Shown one piece after another: positions 8,081 through 15,710 of a DNA stretch of 42,496 nucleotides. This stretch comes from an uncultured Oscillospiraceae bacterium (GTDB lineage: Bacteria > Bacillota > Clostridia > Oscillospirales > Oscillospiraceae). Position 1 is the first letter of the stretch, and the number at the start of each line of letters is the position of its first letter. Both the position numbers and the translations under genes were made by a program. Under the pieces are notes generated by a model. That model did no database searches and was not told where the DNA came from. It worked only from the letters and a program-made list of their open reading frames with translations. The stretch is taken from positions 1 to 42,496 of the forward strand of contig CAAFPE010000056.1 of assembly GCA_900764755.1 (NCBI GenBank), in the 5' to 3' direction.

Positions 8081-8659
8081 TTAGTCGTCCGCGAAGGTCA
8101 CTCCGGTCTCCTCATTCATGGACTGGACACGGGCCAGCGCCTCGATGCGCAGCCCCTTCGCCCGCAGGCGGTCGCCGCCGGGCTGGAAGGCCTTCTCAAT
8201 CACGATACCGGCTCCCACCAGCTCCGCCCCTGCGTCCTGCACCAGCTGGGCCAGGCCCTCCAGGGCCGCGCCGTTGGCTAGGAAGTCGTCAATGAGCAGC
8301 ACCTTGTCCCCGGCGCCCAAAAACTCCTTGGCTACGACGATGTCATACACCCGGCCGTGGGTGAAGGACTCCACCTTGGAGGTATACACCTCGCCGGCGA
8401 TGTTTTTGGTCTGGCTCTTTTTGGCGAAAATCACCGGGCAGTGGAAATACTGGGCCGCCACGCAGGCGATCCCAATGCCGGATGCCTCGATGGTCAGGAT
8501 CTTGTTGATCTCACAGTCGGCAAACCGCCGCTTGAATTCCTTACCGATTTCCGCGAACAGTTCCACATCCATCTGGTGGTTCAAGAAGCTGTCCACCTTC
8601 AGTACGTCGGTCCCCTTCACCCTTCCGTCTCTGCGGATCCGCTCTTTCAAAAGCTCCAT
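8081..8659 (-). CDS. xpt: Xanthine phosphoribosyltransferase
   Basis: This cytoplasmic purine-salvage enzyme converts xanthine and PRPP to XMP. The 192-aa length is exactly typical. The N-terminus MELLKERI and the segment VLKVDSFLNHQMD match Xpt, and the PRPP-binding loop VLLIDDFLANGAALEGL is present. I place the start at ATG 8659 (GGAGGAGAACC upstream); the longer frame to 8803 is not protein-like. A promoter lies at 8775-8803, giving a leader of about 108 nt. The leader contains hairpins but not the conserved loops of a purine riboswitch. The location immediately before a nucleoside-type importer suggests a salvage unit. Confidence 0.95.
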   Translation of the reverse strand: MELLKERIRRDGRVKGTDVLKVDSFLNHQMDVELFAEIGKEFKRRFADCEINKILTIEASGIGIACVAAQYFHCPVIFAKKSQTKNIAGEVYTSKVESFTHGRVYDIVVAKEFLGAGDKVLLIDDFLANGAALEGLAQLVQDAGAELVGAGIVIEKAFQPGGDRLRAKGLRIEALARVQSMNEETGVTFADD

Positions 8660-8704
8660 CGGTTCTCCTCCACCCTTCTCTTTTCTTATATGTGGCCGTC
8701 CGTC

Positions 8705-8753
8705 CCGGGGAGCGCCCGGAAAAGAACGGCGTGGCCCGGAGTGAACGGGCCAC
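8705..8753 (-). promoter_or_regulatory. Structured 5' leader of xpt
   Basis: The transcript leader holds an 8-bp perfect hairpin, GTGGCCCG (8731-8738) with CGGGCCAC (8746-8753). A second smaller GC hairpin (CCGGG 8705-8709 with CCCGG 8715-8719) comes next. I looked for the guanine/xanthine riboswitch signatures that often precede xpt and did not see them. Any control by this leader is speculative. Confidence 0.35.
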
Positions 8754-8774
8754 GGTCGATGGCGATACAGTGTT

Positions 8775-8803
8775 ATTCTACAAAATATTTTCCCATTCTG
8801 CAA
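8775..8803 (-). promoter_or_regulatory. Sigma-A promoter for xpt
   Basis: On the minus strand TTGCAG (8798-8803) and TAGAAT (8775-8780) are separated by 17 bases. Predicted transcription starts about 108 bases before the xpt start codon. Confidence 0.75.
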
Positions 8804-8919
8804 TCCCTTTTTCCCGTTCTTAGGGGATTTTTTTGCTACACGACGCTCATTCTCTTTCTTTTCCGGCTCCCCACGTCGCCAGACGCTCCATTTGTAAAGT
8901 TATTTCCTTTACACTTAGA

Positions 8920-8959
8920 ACAAAGAGCCAGCCGGAGCAGAATATGCTCCGGCTGGCTC
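8920..8959 (-). terminator. Terminator of the dicarboxylate symporter gene
   Basis: A perfect 15-bp stem (8925-8939 with 8945-8959, loop GAATA) lies 28 bases after the symporter stop. On the minus strand it is followed by TTTGTTC. Confidence 0.85.
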
Positions 8960-8987
8960 AGCCTGGAAAACGGGTTCTACATTATCA

Positions 8988-10247
8988 TCAGCCCCGGGCA
9001 GCGCGGGTGCGGGCCTCCTTCCGGTCCTCCAGCTTGGAGACGACCAGGGCACAGGCCGCATCTCCCGTGATGTTGATGGTGGTCCGCCCCATATCAAAGA
9101 GGCGGTCGATGCCAGCCACCAGAGCGATGCCCTCGATGGGAATGTTGACGCTCTGGAGCACCATGGTCAGCATGACCATCCCCGCACCAGGAACCCCGGC
9201 GGTGCCAATGGAGGCCAGGGTGGCAGTAAGCACGATGGTCAGCATATTGCCCAGCGTCAGGTCCACGCCGAAGCAGCTGGCGATGAACACAGCGCATACG
9301 CCTTGATAGATGGCGGTGCCATCCATGTTGATGGTGGCCCCCAGCGGCAGGACAAAGGAGGACACCTCACGCCGGGCCCCCAGCCGCTCGCTGCACTCCA
9401 TGTTAAAGGGCAGCGCCCCTACCGAGGAGGCAGAGGAGAAGGCCATCATCATGGCAGGGGCCATACCCTTGAAGAACTGGGCCGGCGAGATACCGGCCAA
9501 CGCCTTGACCGTGGAGGAGTATACCACCACTGCATGAATGATGTATCCGCCATAGGCCACCAAGAGCACCGTGAGCAGGCTGCCCAGGATCTTTGGGCCG
9601 TTCTCCGCCACCACAGGGCAGATCAGGCAGGCCACACCGATGGGAGACAGGCGAATGATCACATCCATGATCTTGATGAACACCTCATTGAGGCTTTCGA
9701 TGATCTGCGCCGTGGCCAGTCCCTTCTCCCCGGCCAGCAGCACACCAAAGCCCAAAAACAGGGAGATCACGATAACTTGAAGCATCGTGGCGCTGGCCAG
9801 CGGCTGGATGGCGTTGGAGGGGAAGATGGACACAATGGTGTCCATAAAGGACTGCCCCGCTGGGGCCTCATAGCTCAGCCCGCTGGTCTCCAACAGAGGG
9901 AACCAGTGCATCCCCTTGGCCACGCTGGCCAGGATCAGGGCCAGGATCACCGCAAAGGCGGTGGTGCACATATAAAATACGATGGTTTTCAGTCCGATGG
10001 ATCCCACCTTGCTGATGTCCTTCATGGAGATCACTCCAGCGGCGATGGAGAACAGCACGATAGGCACCACCACAAACTTCAGCAGATTCAGGAAAATATC
10101 TCCCCAGGGCTTGATGTACGCCTTGGCGAAGTCCTTGCCCTCGATGCCGCCCACACTGATATTCATCAGCGCCATACCGGCGGCGATGCCCACCAGCAGA
10201 CCGACAAAGATCCAAAATGCCAGTGGAAGCTTCCTTTTACGTTCCAT
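8988..10247 (-). CDS. Dicarboxylate/amino acid:cation symporter (DAACS family, GltP/DctA-like)
   Basis: This 419-aa secondary transporter has about eight membrane helices and two re-entrant hairpins. Family motifs include the serine-rich AFSSASSVGALP (first hairpin), the NMDGTAIYQG motif (helix 7, cation site) and SIGTAGVPGAG (second hairpin). It likely couples Na+ or H+ to uptake of C4-dicarboxylates, glutamate/aspartate or small neutral amino acids; the sequence alone does not settle which. The start is ATG 10247 because GGAAGGAG lies upstream and the preceding in-frame residues are not membrane-like. It is monocistronic, with a consensus-like promoter at 10328-10356 and a terminator at 8920-8959. 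Confidence 0.92.
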   Translation of the reverse strand: MERKRKLPLAFWIFVGLLVGIAAGMALMNISVGGIEGKDFAKAYIKPWGDIFLNLLKFVVVPIVLFSIAAGVISMKDISKVGSIGLKTIVFYMCTTAFAVILALILASVAKGMHWFPLLETSGLSYEAPAGQSFMDTIVSIFPSNAIQPLASATMLQVIVISLFLGFGVLLAGEKGLATAQIIESLNEVFIKIMDVIIRLSPIGVACLICPVVAENGPKILGSLLTVLLVAYGGYIIHAVVVYSSTVKALAGISPAQFFKGMAPAMMMAFSSASSVGALPFNMECSERLGARREVSSFVLPLGATINMDGTAIYQGVCAVFIASCFGVDLTLGNMLTIVLTATLASIGTAGVPGAGMVMLTMVLQSVNIPIEGIALVAGIDRLFDMGRTTINITGDAACALVVSKLEDRKEARTRAARG

Positions 10248-10327
10248 ATCACACACTCCTTCCAGAAGCAGAAACGCACGTTTTTTTATGCTTACTTGCA
10301 AACCAGGATATTCCTGCCTCTGTTATC

Positions 10328-10356
10328 AGTATACACATTCCCTGGTACTTTCTCAA
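10328..10356 (-). promoter_or_regulatory. Sigma-A promoter for the dicarboxylate symporter
   Basis: TTGAGA (10351-10356) and TATACT (10328-10333) on the minus strand are separated by 17 bases, about 80 bases upstream of the start codon. Confidence 0.75.
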
Positions 10357-10610
10357 CTCATATTTTCTTATTTCTTATTTTTTCTCATTTTTCACAATTT
10401 TCCCCCTGCTTTTTCTACACCTCATGCAGCATTCTTCTCTTCTTTCTTCCGGCCCACTTGCATCATGTCAATTTTTATCCTGCAAATATTCCCCTTTTAT
10501 CCATCGGATTTCCCCGGAAATTTCTTTTTGTCCTCGACGTCCTTCGGCCTTTTATATTCCAAAATATGGTAAACTATGGGTATCGGATCCGTTTGTCTGC
10601 ACAATGGATA
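10357..10610. other. AT-rich, pyrimidine-strand spacer before noc
   Basis: These 250 bases between divergent genes are strongly T/C-rich on the plus strand and much lower in GC than the flanks. I see no convincing gene. The noc ribosome binding site (AAGGAGG) follows at its right end, and its promoter must lie here, but no hexamer pair is clear. It coincides with the left edge of the plus-strand block. Confidence 0.5.
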
Positions 10611-10627
10611 TAAGGAGGTCTTTTTTC

Positions 10628-11449
10628 ATGCAGCTGCTTCGGAAAAAGGGGAACTTCGACAGCACCCGGATTCTATTTCTCCCGGTAGATGCCATCGCGC
10701 CCAACCCGGACCAGCCCCGCCGGGTCTTTGCTCAGCAGGAGCTGGACGAGCTGGCCCGTTCCATCCAGTCCCTTGGCCTGCTTCAGCCCCTCACCGTCCG
10801 GCGCTCTGCCCAGGGCGGTTGGGAGCTGGTGGCCGGAGAGCGCCGGCTCCGGGCCGCCCGTCTGGCCGGCCTTCAGGAGGTTCCCTGCCTCTCCCTCCAG
10901 ATCGACAGCCAGCGCGCCTCTCTGCTGGCCCTGGTGGAAAACTTACAGAGGAAGGATCTGGATTTTTGGGAGGAGGCTCTGGCTCTGGAGAAGCTGATCT
11001 CCACCTATCACCTCTCCCAGGAGGAGGCCGCCCGGCGCATCGGTAAGAGCCAATCGGCGGTGGCCAACAAGCTCCGCCTGCTGAAGCTGCCTGCTGCCGT
11101 TTTGGAGACCCTGCGGGACGGAGGCGCCACAGAGCGCCACACCCGGGCCCTGCTCCCCCTGGAGGACCCCGCTTTGCAGGCACGAGCTGCCCAGGCCATT
11201 CTGGAGGGCAGGCTGACGGTGGCCCAGACGGAGTCGCTGGTCCAGGAGCTCCTCCACCCCCGGGAGGCACCCCCTGCCCCTCGCCCCCGGCGGACCTTTG
11301 TGGTCAAGGATGTCCGCCTGTTTCTCAACACTCTGGACCGGGGAATGGCCCTGATGCGCTCCGCCGGTGTGGATGCCCAGTGCCAGCGGGAGGACCAGGA
11401 GGATGCGATCTGCCTCACAATCCGCATTCCACGGGGCGTCTCCCGCTGA
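10628..11449 (+). CDS. noc: Nucleoid occlusion protein Noc (ParB family)
   Basis: This 273-aa ParB-superfamily DNA-binding CTPase protects the nucleoid from FtsZ assembly in Firmicutes. Visible features are ALAPNPDQPRRVF-type entry (IAPNPDQPRRVF), the CTP-binding GERRLRAARLAG, ENLQRKDLDFWEEA, the HTH region KSQSAVANKLRLLKLP, the Noc-characteristic ERHTRALLPLEDP and a C-terminal ITIRIP-like ending (CLTIRIPRG). The N-terminus MQLLRKKGNF is short and basic like the Noc membrane-targeting helix. The start is ATG 10628 after AAGGAGG, not the longer open frame from 10217. The Noc assignment over Spo0J rests on these motifs and on the separate parB downstream. Two parS sites and a terminator follow directly. 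Confidence 0.88.
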   Translation: MQLLRKKGNFDSTRILFLPVDAIAPNPDQPRRVFAQQELDELARSIQSLGLLQPLTVRRSAQGGWELVAGERRLRAARLAGLQEVPCLSLQIDSQRASLLALVENLQRKDLDFWEEALALEKLISTYHLSQEEAARRIGKSQSAVANKLRLLKLPAAVLETLRDGGATERHTRALLPLEDPALQARAAQAILEGRLTVAQTESLVQELLHPREAPPAPRPRRTFVVKDVRLFLNTLDRGMALMRSAGVDAQCQREDQEDAICLTIRIPRGVSR

Positions 11450-11465
11450 TGTTTCACGTGAAACA
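11450..11465. other. parS site 1
   Basis: TGTTTCACGTGAAACA is a perfect 16-bp palindrome identical to the Bacillus parS consensus bound by Spo0J/ParB. It starts one base after the noc stop codon. Confidence 0.95.
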
Positions 11466-11478
11466 TTTTCATCTCTCC

Positions 11479-11514
11479 ACGGGCGGGCCGGGCTGCGGCC
11501 CGCCCGTTTCTTGC
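11479..11514 (+). terminator. Terminator of noc, between two parS sites
   Basis: A perfect 12-bp stem, ACGGGCGGGCCG (11479-11490) with CGGCCCGCCCGT (11496-11507), has a 5-nt loop and a TTCTTG tail. It lies between parS sites 1 and 2. Confidence 0.75.
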
Positions 11515-11517
11515 GTT

Positions 11518-11533
11518 TGTTTCACGTGAAACA
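11518..11533. other. parS site 2
   Basis: This is a second perfect TGTTTCACGTGAAACA palindrome, 52 bases after the end of site 1 and upstream of parA. Confidence 0.95.
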
Positions 11534-11717
11534 CCCCGTTTTTCTCTGTTTCCCGGAGCGCCGCCGAAAAAAAGAGGCAAAAGAGTTGCAACGTCTGCGG
11601 CAGGTTGATATAATAAAGGTCTAGTATCACACCTCATCCCTCTCCGGCGTCTGGATCGTCCTCCGCCGCGGCAGGATCAGGCGGCGAACTGCATTTTCCC
11701 TGTTCAGGAGGTATTCT

Positions 11718-12476
11718 ATGGCGAATATCATTGCCGTCGTCAACCAGAAGGGCGGCGTGGGCAAGACCACGACGACGGTGAACATCACAGCCGCCCTCCG
11801 CACCCTGGGAATGCGCGTGCTCTTGTGCGACTTCGACGCCCAGGCCAACGCCACATCTGGCATGGGAGTGGACAAGAACACCGCCTCCCCGAATGTGTAC
11901 GATGTGCTCATCAACGGTGCGGAGCCCCAAAAAGCGGTGGTCTCCACAAAGTACGGGGATGTGCTCCCCTCCAATAAAGCCCTGGCCGGAGCCAGCATCG
12001 AAATGATCGCCATTCCCGACCGGGAGCACCTGTTGAAGAAGGCCCTGGAGCAGCTGGCCCCCAATTATGACTACATCTTTATCGACTGCCCCCCTTCTCT
12101 GGAGATGCTCACCGTCAATGCCCTGTGCGCCGCCGGCTCCCTGTTGGTCCCGGTACAGTGCGAGTATTATGCCCTTGAGGGGCTCAGCGACCTGTTGGCC
12201 ACAGTACGTCTGGTCAAGCGGGGCCTCAACCCCAAGCTGTCCATTGAAGGGGTGCTGCTGACCATGTTTGACAGCCGCACCAACCTGTCCCTTCAGGTGG
12301 CAGAGGAGGTCAAACGCCACTTCCCCGGCCAGGTCTACGCCACGGTGATCCCCCGCAACGTCCGTCTCTCTGAGGCCCCCAGCCACGGGATGCCCGTACT
12401 GGACTATGACCCCTATTCCCGCGGGGCTGAGGCCTATCGGATGCTGGCCGAGGAGATCTCCGCTCAGCATGAGTGA
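11718..12476 (+). CDS. parA: Chromosome partitioning ATPase ParA (Soj)
   Basis: This 252-aa Walker-type ATPase works with ParB on parS-loaded origins and, in Bacillus, also modulates DnaA. It carries the deviant Walker A NQKGGVGKTTT (residues 9-19), the switch region CDFDAQANATSGMG, Walker B-like YIFIDCPPSLEMLT and the Soj-type PVQCEYYALEGL. An AGGAGG ribosome binding site precedes ATG 11718. It is followed by parB after 70 bases, forming the parAB operon, with parS sites on both sides. Confidence 0.95.
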   Translation: MANIIAVVNQKGGVGKTTTTVNITAALRTLGMRVLLCDFDAQANATSGMGVDKNTASPNVYDVLINGAEPQKAVVSTKYGDVLPSNKALAGASIEMIAIPDREHLLKKALEQLAPNYDYIFIDCPPSLEMLTVNALCAAGSLLVPVQCEYYALEGLSDLLATVRLVKRGLNPKLSIEGVLLTMFDSRTNLSLQVAEEVKRHFPGQVYATVIPRNVRLSEAPSHGMPVLDYDPYSRGAEAYRMLAEEISAQHE

Positions 12477-12546
12477 GCCCGGAGGGAGGGAGGCAGCGCC
12501 CTCCCATCCCCCTTCTGACTCCACACGTTTGGAAAAGGAGTGTACT

Positions 12547-13440
12547 ATGGCGAAACGAAAAACAGAGATGGGTCTGGGCCGGGGGCTCAACGCCCTGCTG
12601 GGCGACCCGGACCTGACCGCCGGGGGCGAGGGTTCCGTCTCCCTCCCCATCTCCCAGGTGGAGCCGGGCCTGAACCAGCCCCGCAAGCGCTTTGAGCCGG
12701 AGGCCCTGGCCGATCTGGCGGATTCCATCCGCCTCCACGGCATCATCCAGCCCCTCACCGTCCGCCGTTTGGCCTCCGGCTACTATCAGATCATCGCCGG
12801 AGAGCGCCGCTGGCGGGCCGCCAAGCAGGCCGGCCTGGACGAGGTCCCCGCCGTCATCATCGAGGCGGACGACCGTAAGGTCATGGAGCTGGGTCTGATT
12901 GAGAACCTTCAGCGGGAGGATCTGAACCCCGCCGAGGAGGCCCGGGGCTTCCAGACCCTGATGGAGGAGTACGGTCTCACCCAGGAACAGGTGGCAGAGC
13001 GGATGGGAAAATCCCGCCCAGCTATCGCCAATACCCTGCGCCTGTTGGCCCTGCCTGAGGATCTGCTCACTCTGGTGGAGGAGGGGACCCTCTCCGCCGG
13101 CCACGCCCGGGCCATCCTGGGTGCGCCCACTGCAGACCTCCAGCGGGAGGCCGCCAAGCAGGTGGTATCCCGGGGGCTCTCTGTCCGGCAGACCGAGCAG
13201 CTGGTAAAGCTTCTCCAGAAGCAGCCTGTGGAAAAGCAAAAGGGCAGTTCCACCGACGAGATCGCCCTCTACCTGGGTGAGCTGGAGAAGTCCCTCTCCG
13301 GCCAGCTGGGCCGGAAGGTCACCATCTCCCACCACGGAAAGAAGGGGCGGGTCCAGCTGGAATATTACAACAATGAGGATCTGGAGGCCCTCCTGTCCCT
13401 GCTGAATACCCTGTACGGAGAGGAGGGAAATGATCTGTGA
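12547..13440 (+). CDS. parB: Chromosome partitioning protein ParB (Spo0J)
   Basis: This 297-aa CTP-dependent DNA clamp binds parS and recruits SMC and ParA. The N-terminus GLGRGLNALLGD is the conserved ParA-stimulating segment. The ParB CTPase motif GERRWRAAKQAGLDEVP and ENLQREDLNPAEEARGF are intact, and the HTH (AERMGKSRPAIANTLRLL) reads parS. The C-terminal dimerisation region is present. The start is ATG 12547, after AAAGGAG and with the expected basic MAKRK start; the in-frame extension to 12406 overlaps parA and is unlikely. The stop overlaps the next gene's GTG start by a GTGA. Confidence 0.95.
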   Translation: MAKRKTEMGLGRGLNALLGDPDLTAGGEGSVSLPISQVEPGLNQPRKRFEPEALADLADSIRLHGIIQPLTVRRLASGYYQIIAGERRWRAAKQAGLDEVPAVIIEADDRKVMELGLIENLQREDLNPAEEARGFQTLMEEYGLTQEQVAERMGKSRPAIANTLRLLALPEDLLTLVEEGTLSAGHARAILGAPTADLQREAAKQVVSRGLSVRQTEQLVKLLQKQPVEKQKGSSTDEIALYLGELEKSLSGQLGRKVTISHHGKKGRVQLEYYNNEDLEALLSLLNTLYGEEGNDL

Positions 13441-14018
13441 GCGATCCCAAACATCCCTCCCCTGCCCCCAAAGGCCAACCGGAGGAGAAGGCTGCAGAAA
13501 AGCCCCCCGCCTATGTCCCCCCGCCTACCCAGGAAAAGCGGCAGCGCTCTGTGGTCCACTATATCGCGATCCTTTTTGCCGCTGCCTTTCTGCTGATGCT
13601 GATGACCTACCTCATGGACCGGCGGCAGAATGAGGAGGTAGTGGACAGCCTCAACCAGTCGGTGTCCGGCCTGCGGGAGTCCCTCTCCAATATGCAATCT
13701 GTCCAGGAGATCTATGAGGAAAATCAAGCCCTGCTCCAGAAGATCGACCATCTGGAGGACCAGGTAGACGCTTTGGAACGTCAGAGCAGCGCCCAAGCTG
13801 CGGAGTTGGAGCAGGCGGAGCAGACCCGCCAGGCCATGGACTGGTTCTGGCAGATCGACGAGGCGTACGTCCTGGGCCACTTCTCCCTGTGCCGTGATCT
13901 GATCCAGTCCCTGGAGGACGGCGGCCTGGTGGAATACCTTCCTCAGGACAGCATCACCGACAACGACCGCTTCTCCCCCGCCCTCCGCTATCAGGAGATC
14001 CGGGAGGCTCTGTATTAA
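13437..14018 (+). CDS. Single-pass membrane coiled-coil protein coupled to parB (unknown)
   Basis: I do not recognise this 193-aa protein. It has a proline/lysine-rich cytoplasmic N-terminus (about 1-35), one transmembrane helix (about 38-58, YIAILFAAAFLLMLMTYLM), a predicted coiled coil (about 62-125, with repeated Leu/Glu/Gln) and a compact C-terminal part rich in aromatic and acidic residues. The topology resembles small divisome-type proteins such as FtsL/DivIC, but no family motif is seen. It begins at GTG 13437 with a 4-base overlap with parB and a GGAGGG ribosome binding site, so it is translationally coupled to the segregation operon. parS site 3 follows its stop. Confidence 0.8.
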   Translation: MSDPKHPSPAPKGQPEEKAAEKPPAYVPPPTQEKRQRSVVHYIAILFAAAFLLMLMTYLMDRRQNEEVVDSLNQSVSGLRESLSNMQSVQEIYEENQALLQKIDHLEDQVDALERQSSAQAAELEQAEQTRQAMDWFWQIDEAYVLGHFSLCRDLIQSLEDGGLVEYLPQDSITDNDRFSPALRYQEIREALY

Positions 14019-14029
14019 GTTTGCTTCTC

Positions 14030-14045
14030 TGTTTCACGTGAAACA
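14030..14045. other. parS site 3
   Basis: This is a third perfect TGTTTCACGTGAAACA, 12 bases after the stop of the parB-coupled membrane protein and upstream of serS. Confidence 0.95.
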
Positions 14046-14146
14046 GAAAAGACAGCCGCCGTCTCTCCCCTCCCCTGCACCCCCCTGTTCTTTCCCACAT
14101 CTATGATCCGTTACCATATCTATTATATTTAAAGGAGTGTTCCGCT

Positions 14147-15451
14147 ATGCTGGACATCAAATTCATCCGGGAGAATCCCGAAGTTGTCAAAGAGAACATC
14201 AAGAAGAAGTTCCAGGAGCAGAAGCTGCCTCTGGTAGACGAAGTCATCGCCCTGGACAGCGAGAACCGCGCCGTCATGGCGGAGGCCCAGGAGCTCCGCT
14301 CCGCCCGCAATACCCTGAGCAAGCAGGTGGGTATGCTCATGGGACAGGCTAAAAAGGACCCCTCCAAGCTGGCGGAGGCCGAGGCGGCCAAGGCCAAGGT
14401 CAAGGCCAACGCCGACCGCCTCTCCGAGCTGGAGTCCAAGGAGGGCGAGCTGGCCCAGAAGATCCGCAAGATCATGCTCCAGATCCCCAATATCATTGAC
14501 CCCTCCGTGCCCATCGGCCCCGACGACAGCTGCAACGTAGAGGTCCAGCGCTTTGGTGAGCCTGTGGTCCCCGACTTTGAGATCCCCTATCACACCCAGA
14601 TCATGGAGTCCTTCAACGGCATCGACATGGACGCCGCCGGACGTGTGTCCGGCAACGGCTTCTACTACCTCATGGGGGACATCGCCCGCGTCCATGAGGG
14701 CGTGCTTGCCTACGCCCGGGACTTTATGATCGGCAAGGGCTTCATCTTCTGCATCCCGCCCTTTATGATCCACGGCAACGTGGTGGAGGGGGTCATGTCC
14801 CAGACTGAGATGGACGCCATGATGTACAAGATCGAGGGTGAGGACCTTTACCTCATCGGCACCTCTGAGCACTCCATGATCGGCAAGTTCATCGACCAGA
14901 TCATTCCGGAGGACAGCCTGCCCCAGACCCTCACCTCCTACTCCCCCTGCTTCCGGAAGGAGAAGGGCGCCCACGGCATCGAGGAGCGCGGCGTCTACCG
15001 CATCCACCAGTTCGAGAAGCAGGAGATGATCGTGGTCTGCAAGCCCGAGGACTCCATGAAGTGGTATGAACAGATGTGGCAGTACTCTGTGGAGCTGTTC
15101 CGCTCTCTGGACATCCCGGTGCGCCAGCTGGAGTGCTGCTCCGGCGATCTGGCCGACCTGAAGGTCAAGTCCTGCGACATCGAGGCCTGGTCCCCCCGCC
15201 AGAAGAAGTACTTCGAGGTCTGTTCCTGCTCCAATCTGGGCGACGCCCAGGCCCGCCGACTGAAGATGCGCGTCAAGGGCAGCGACGGCAAGATGTATCT
15301 GCCTCACACCCTGAACAACACCGTGGTGGCTCCTCCCCGTATGCTCATCGCCTTCCTGGAGAACAACCTCCAGGCCGACGGCAGTGTGAAGATCCCCGCC
15401 GCTCTGCGTCCCTACGTGGGCGGTATGGAGGTCCTGCTCCCCAAGAAGTAA
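14147..15451 (+). CDS. serS: Serine--tRNA ligase
   Basis: This 434-aa class II synthetase charges tRNA-Ser and tRNA-Sec. The N-terminal helical arm (about 1-110, MLDIKFIRENPEVVKENI and long Lys/Glu/Ala helices) binds the tRNA. The core shows YLIGTSEHSMIGKF, the motif 2 region SPCFRKEKGAHG with the catalytic Arg, IHQFEKQEM, and motif 3 LNNTVVAPPRMLIAFLENN. The start is ATG 14147 after AAAGGAG. Unlike many Firmicutes serS genes it has no room for a T-box leader: only about 100 bases separate it from parS 3. This leader is short and pyrimidine-rich. Confidence 0.96.
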   Translation: MLDIKFIRENPEVVKENIKKKFQEQKLPLVDEVIALDSENRAVMAEAQELRSARNTLSKQVGMLMGQAKKDPSKLAEAEAAKAKVKANADRLSELESKEGELAQKIRKIMLQIPNIIDPSVPIGPDDSCNVEVQRFGEPVVPDFEIPYHTQIMESFNGIDMDAAGRVSGNGFYYLMGDIARVHEGVLAYARDFMIGKGFIFCIPPFMIHGNVVEGVMSQTEMDAMMYKIEGEDLYLIGTSEHSMIGKFIDQIIPEDSLPQTLTSYSPCFRKEKGAHGIEERGVYRIHQFEKQEMIVVCKPEDSMKWYEQMWQYSVELFRSLDIPVRQLECCSGDLADLKVKSCDIEAWSPRQKKYFEVCSCSNLGDAQARRLKMRVKGSDGKMYLPHTLNNTVVAPPRMLIAFLENNLQADGSVKIPAALRPYVGGMEVLLPKK

Positions 15452-15647
15452 GATCTAGGCGGCGGGGCGGGGCGGCGCCTGCCCCCCTCCCCTGCTATGT
15501 TTCGGGGCTCCAGGTATCATTTTATACAAAATAAAATTTTTCTACGCAATAATACAGATCGTTTTACCGCTCTCCAGCCAACTGCGGCTCTCCCACACCA
15601 GGTCCGGGTCATTTTGCCCGCTCCAAAACGCTCCAAAACGGAAAACG

Positions 15648-15690
15648 CTCAAATCCCTTGAGCCCCAAGAGGTTTGAGATGCTGTTTTTT
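15648..15690 (+). terminator. Terminator-like hairpin upstream of the acyltransferase gene
   Basis: CTCAAATCCCTT (15648-15659) pairs with AAGAGGTTTGAG (15667-15678), with one mismatch and one G-T pair, and a six-T run follows at 15685-15690. It is 196 bases past serS and just 5' of the next ribosome binding site, so it could end the serS transcript or attenuate the next gene. The region before it contains a short tandem CGCTCCAAAA repeat (15620-15639). Confidence 0.6.
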
Positions 15691-15710
15691 CTGGAAAGGA
15701 GGGACGGCCC

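Noticed and set aside
8660..8770. Purine riboswitch upstream of xpt
   Set aside because: This was expected from other Firmicutes, but the conserved three-way junction loops are not visible; only simple hairpins are present.
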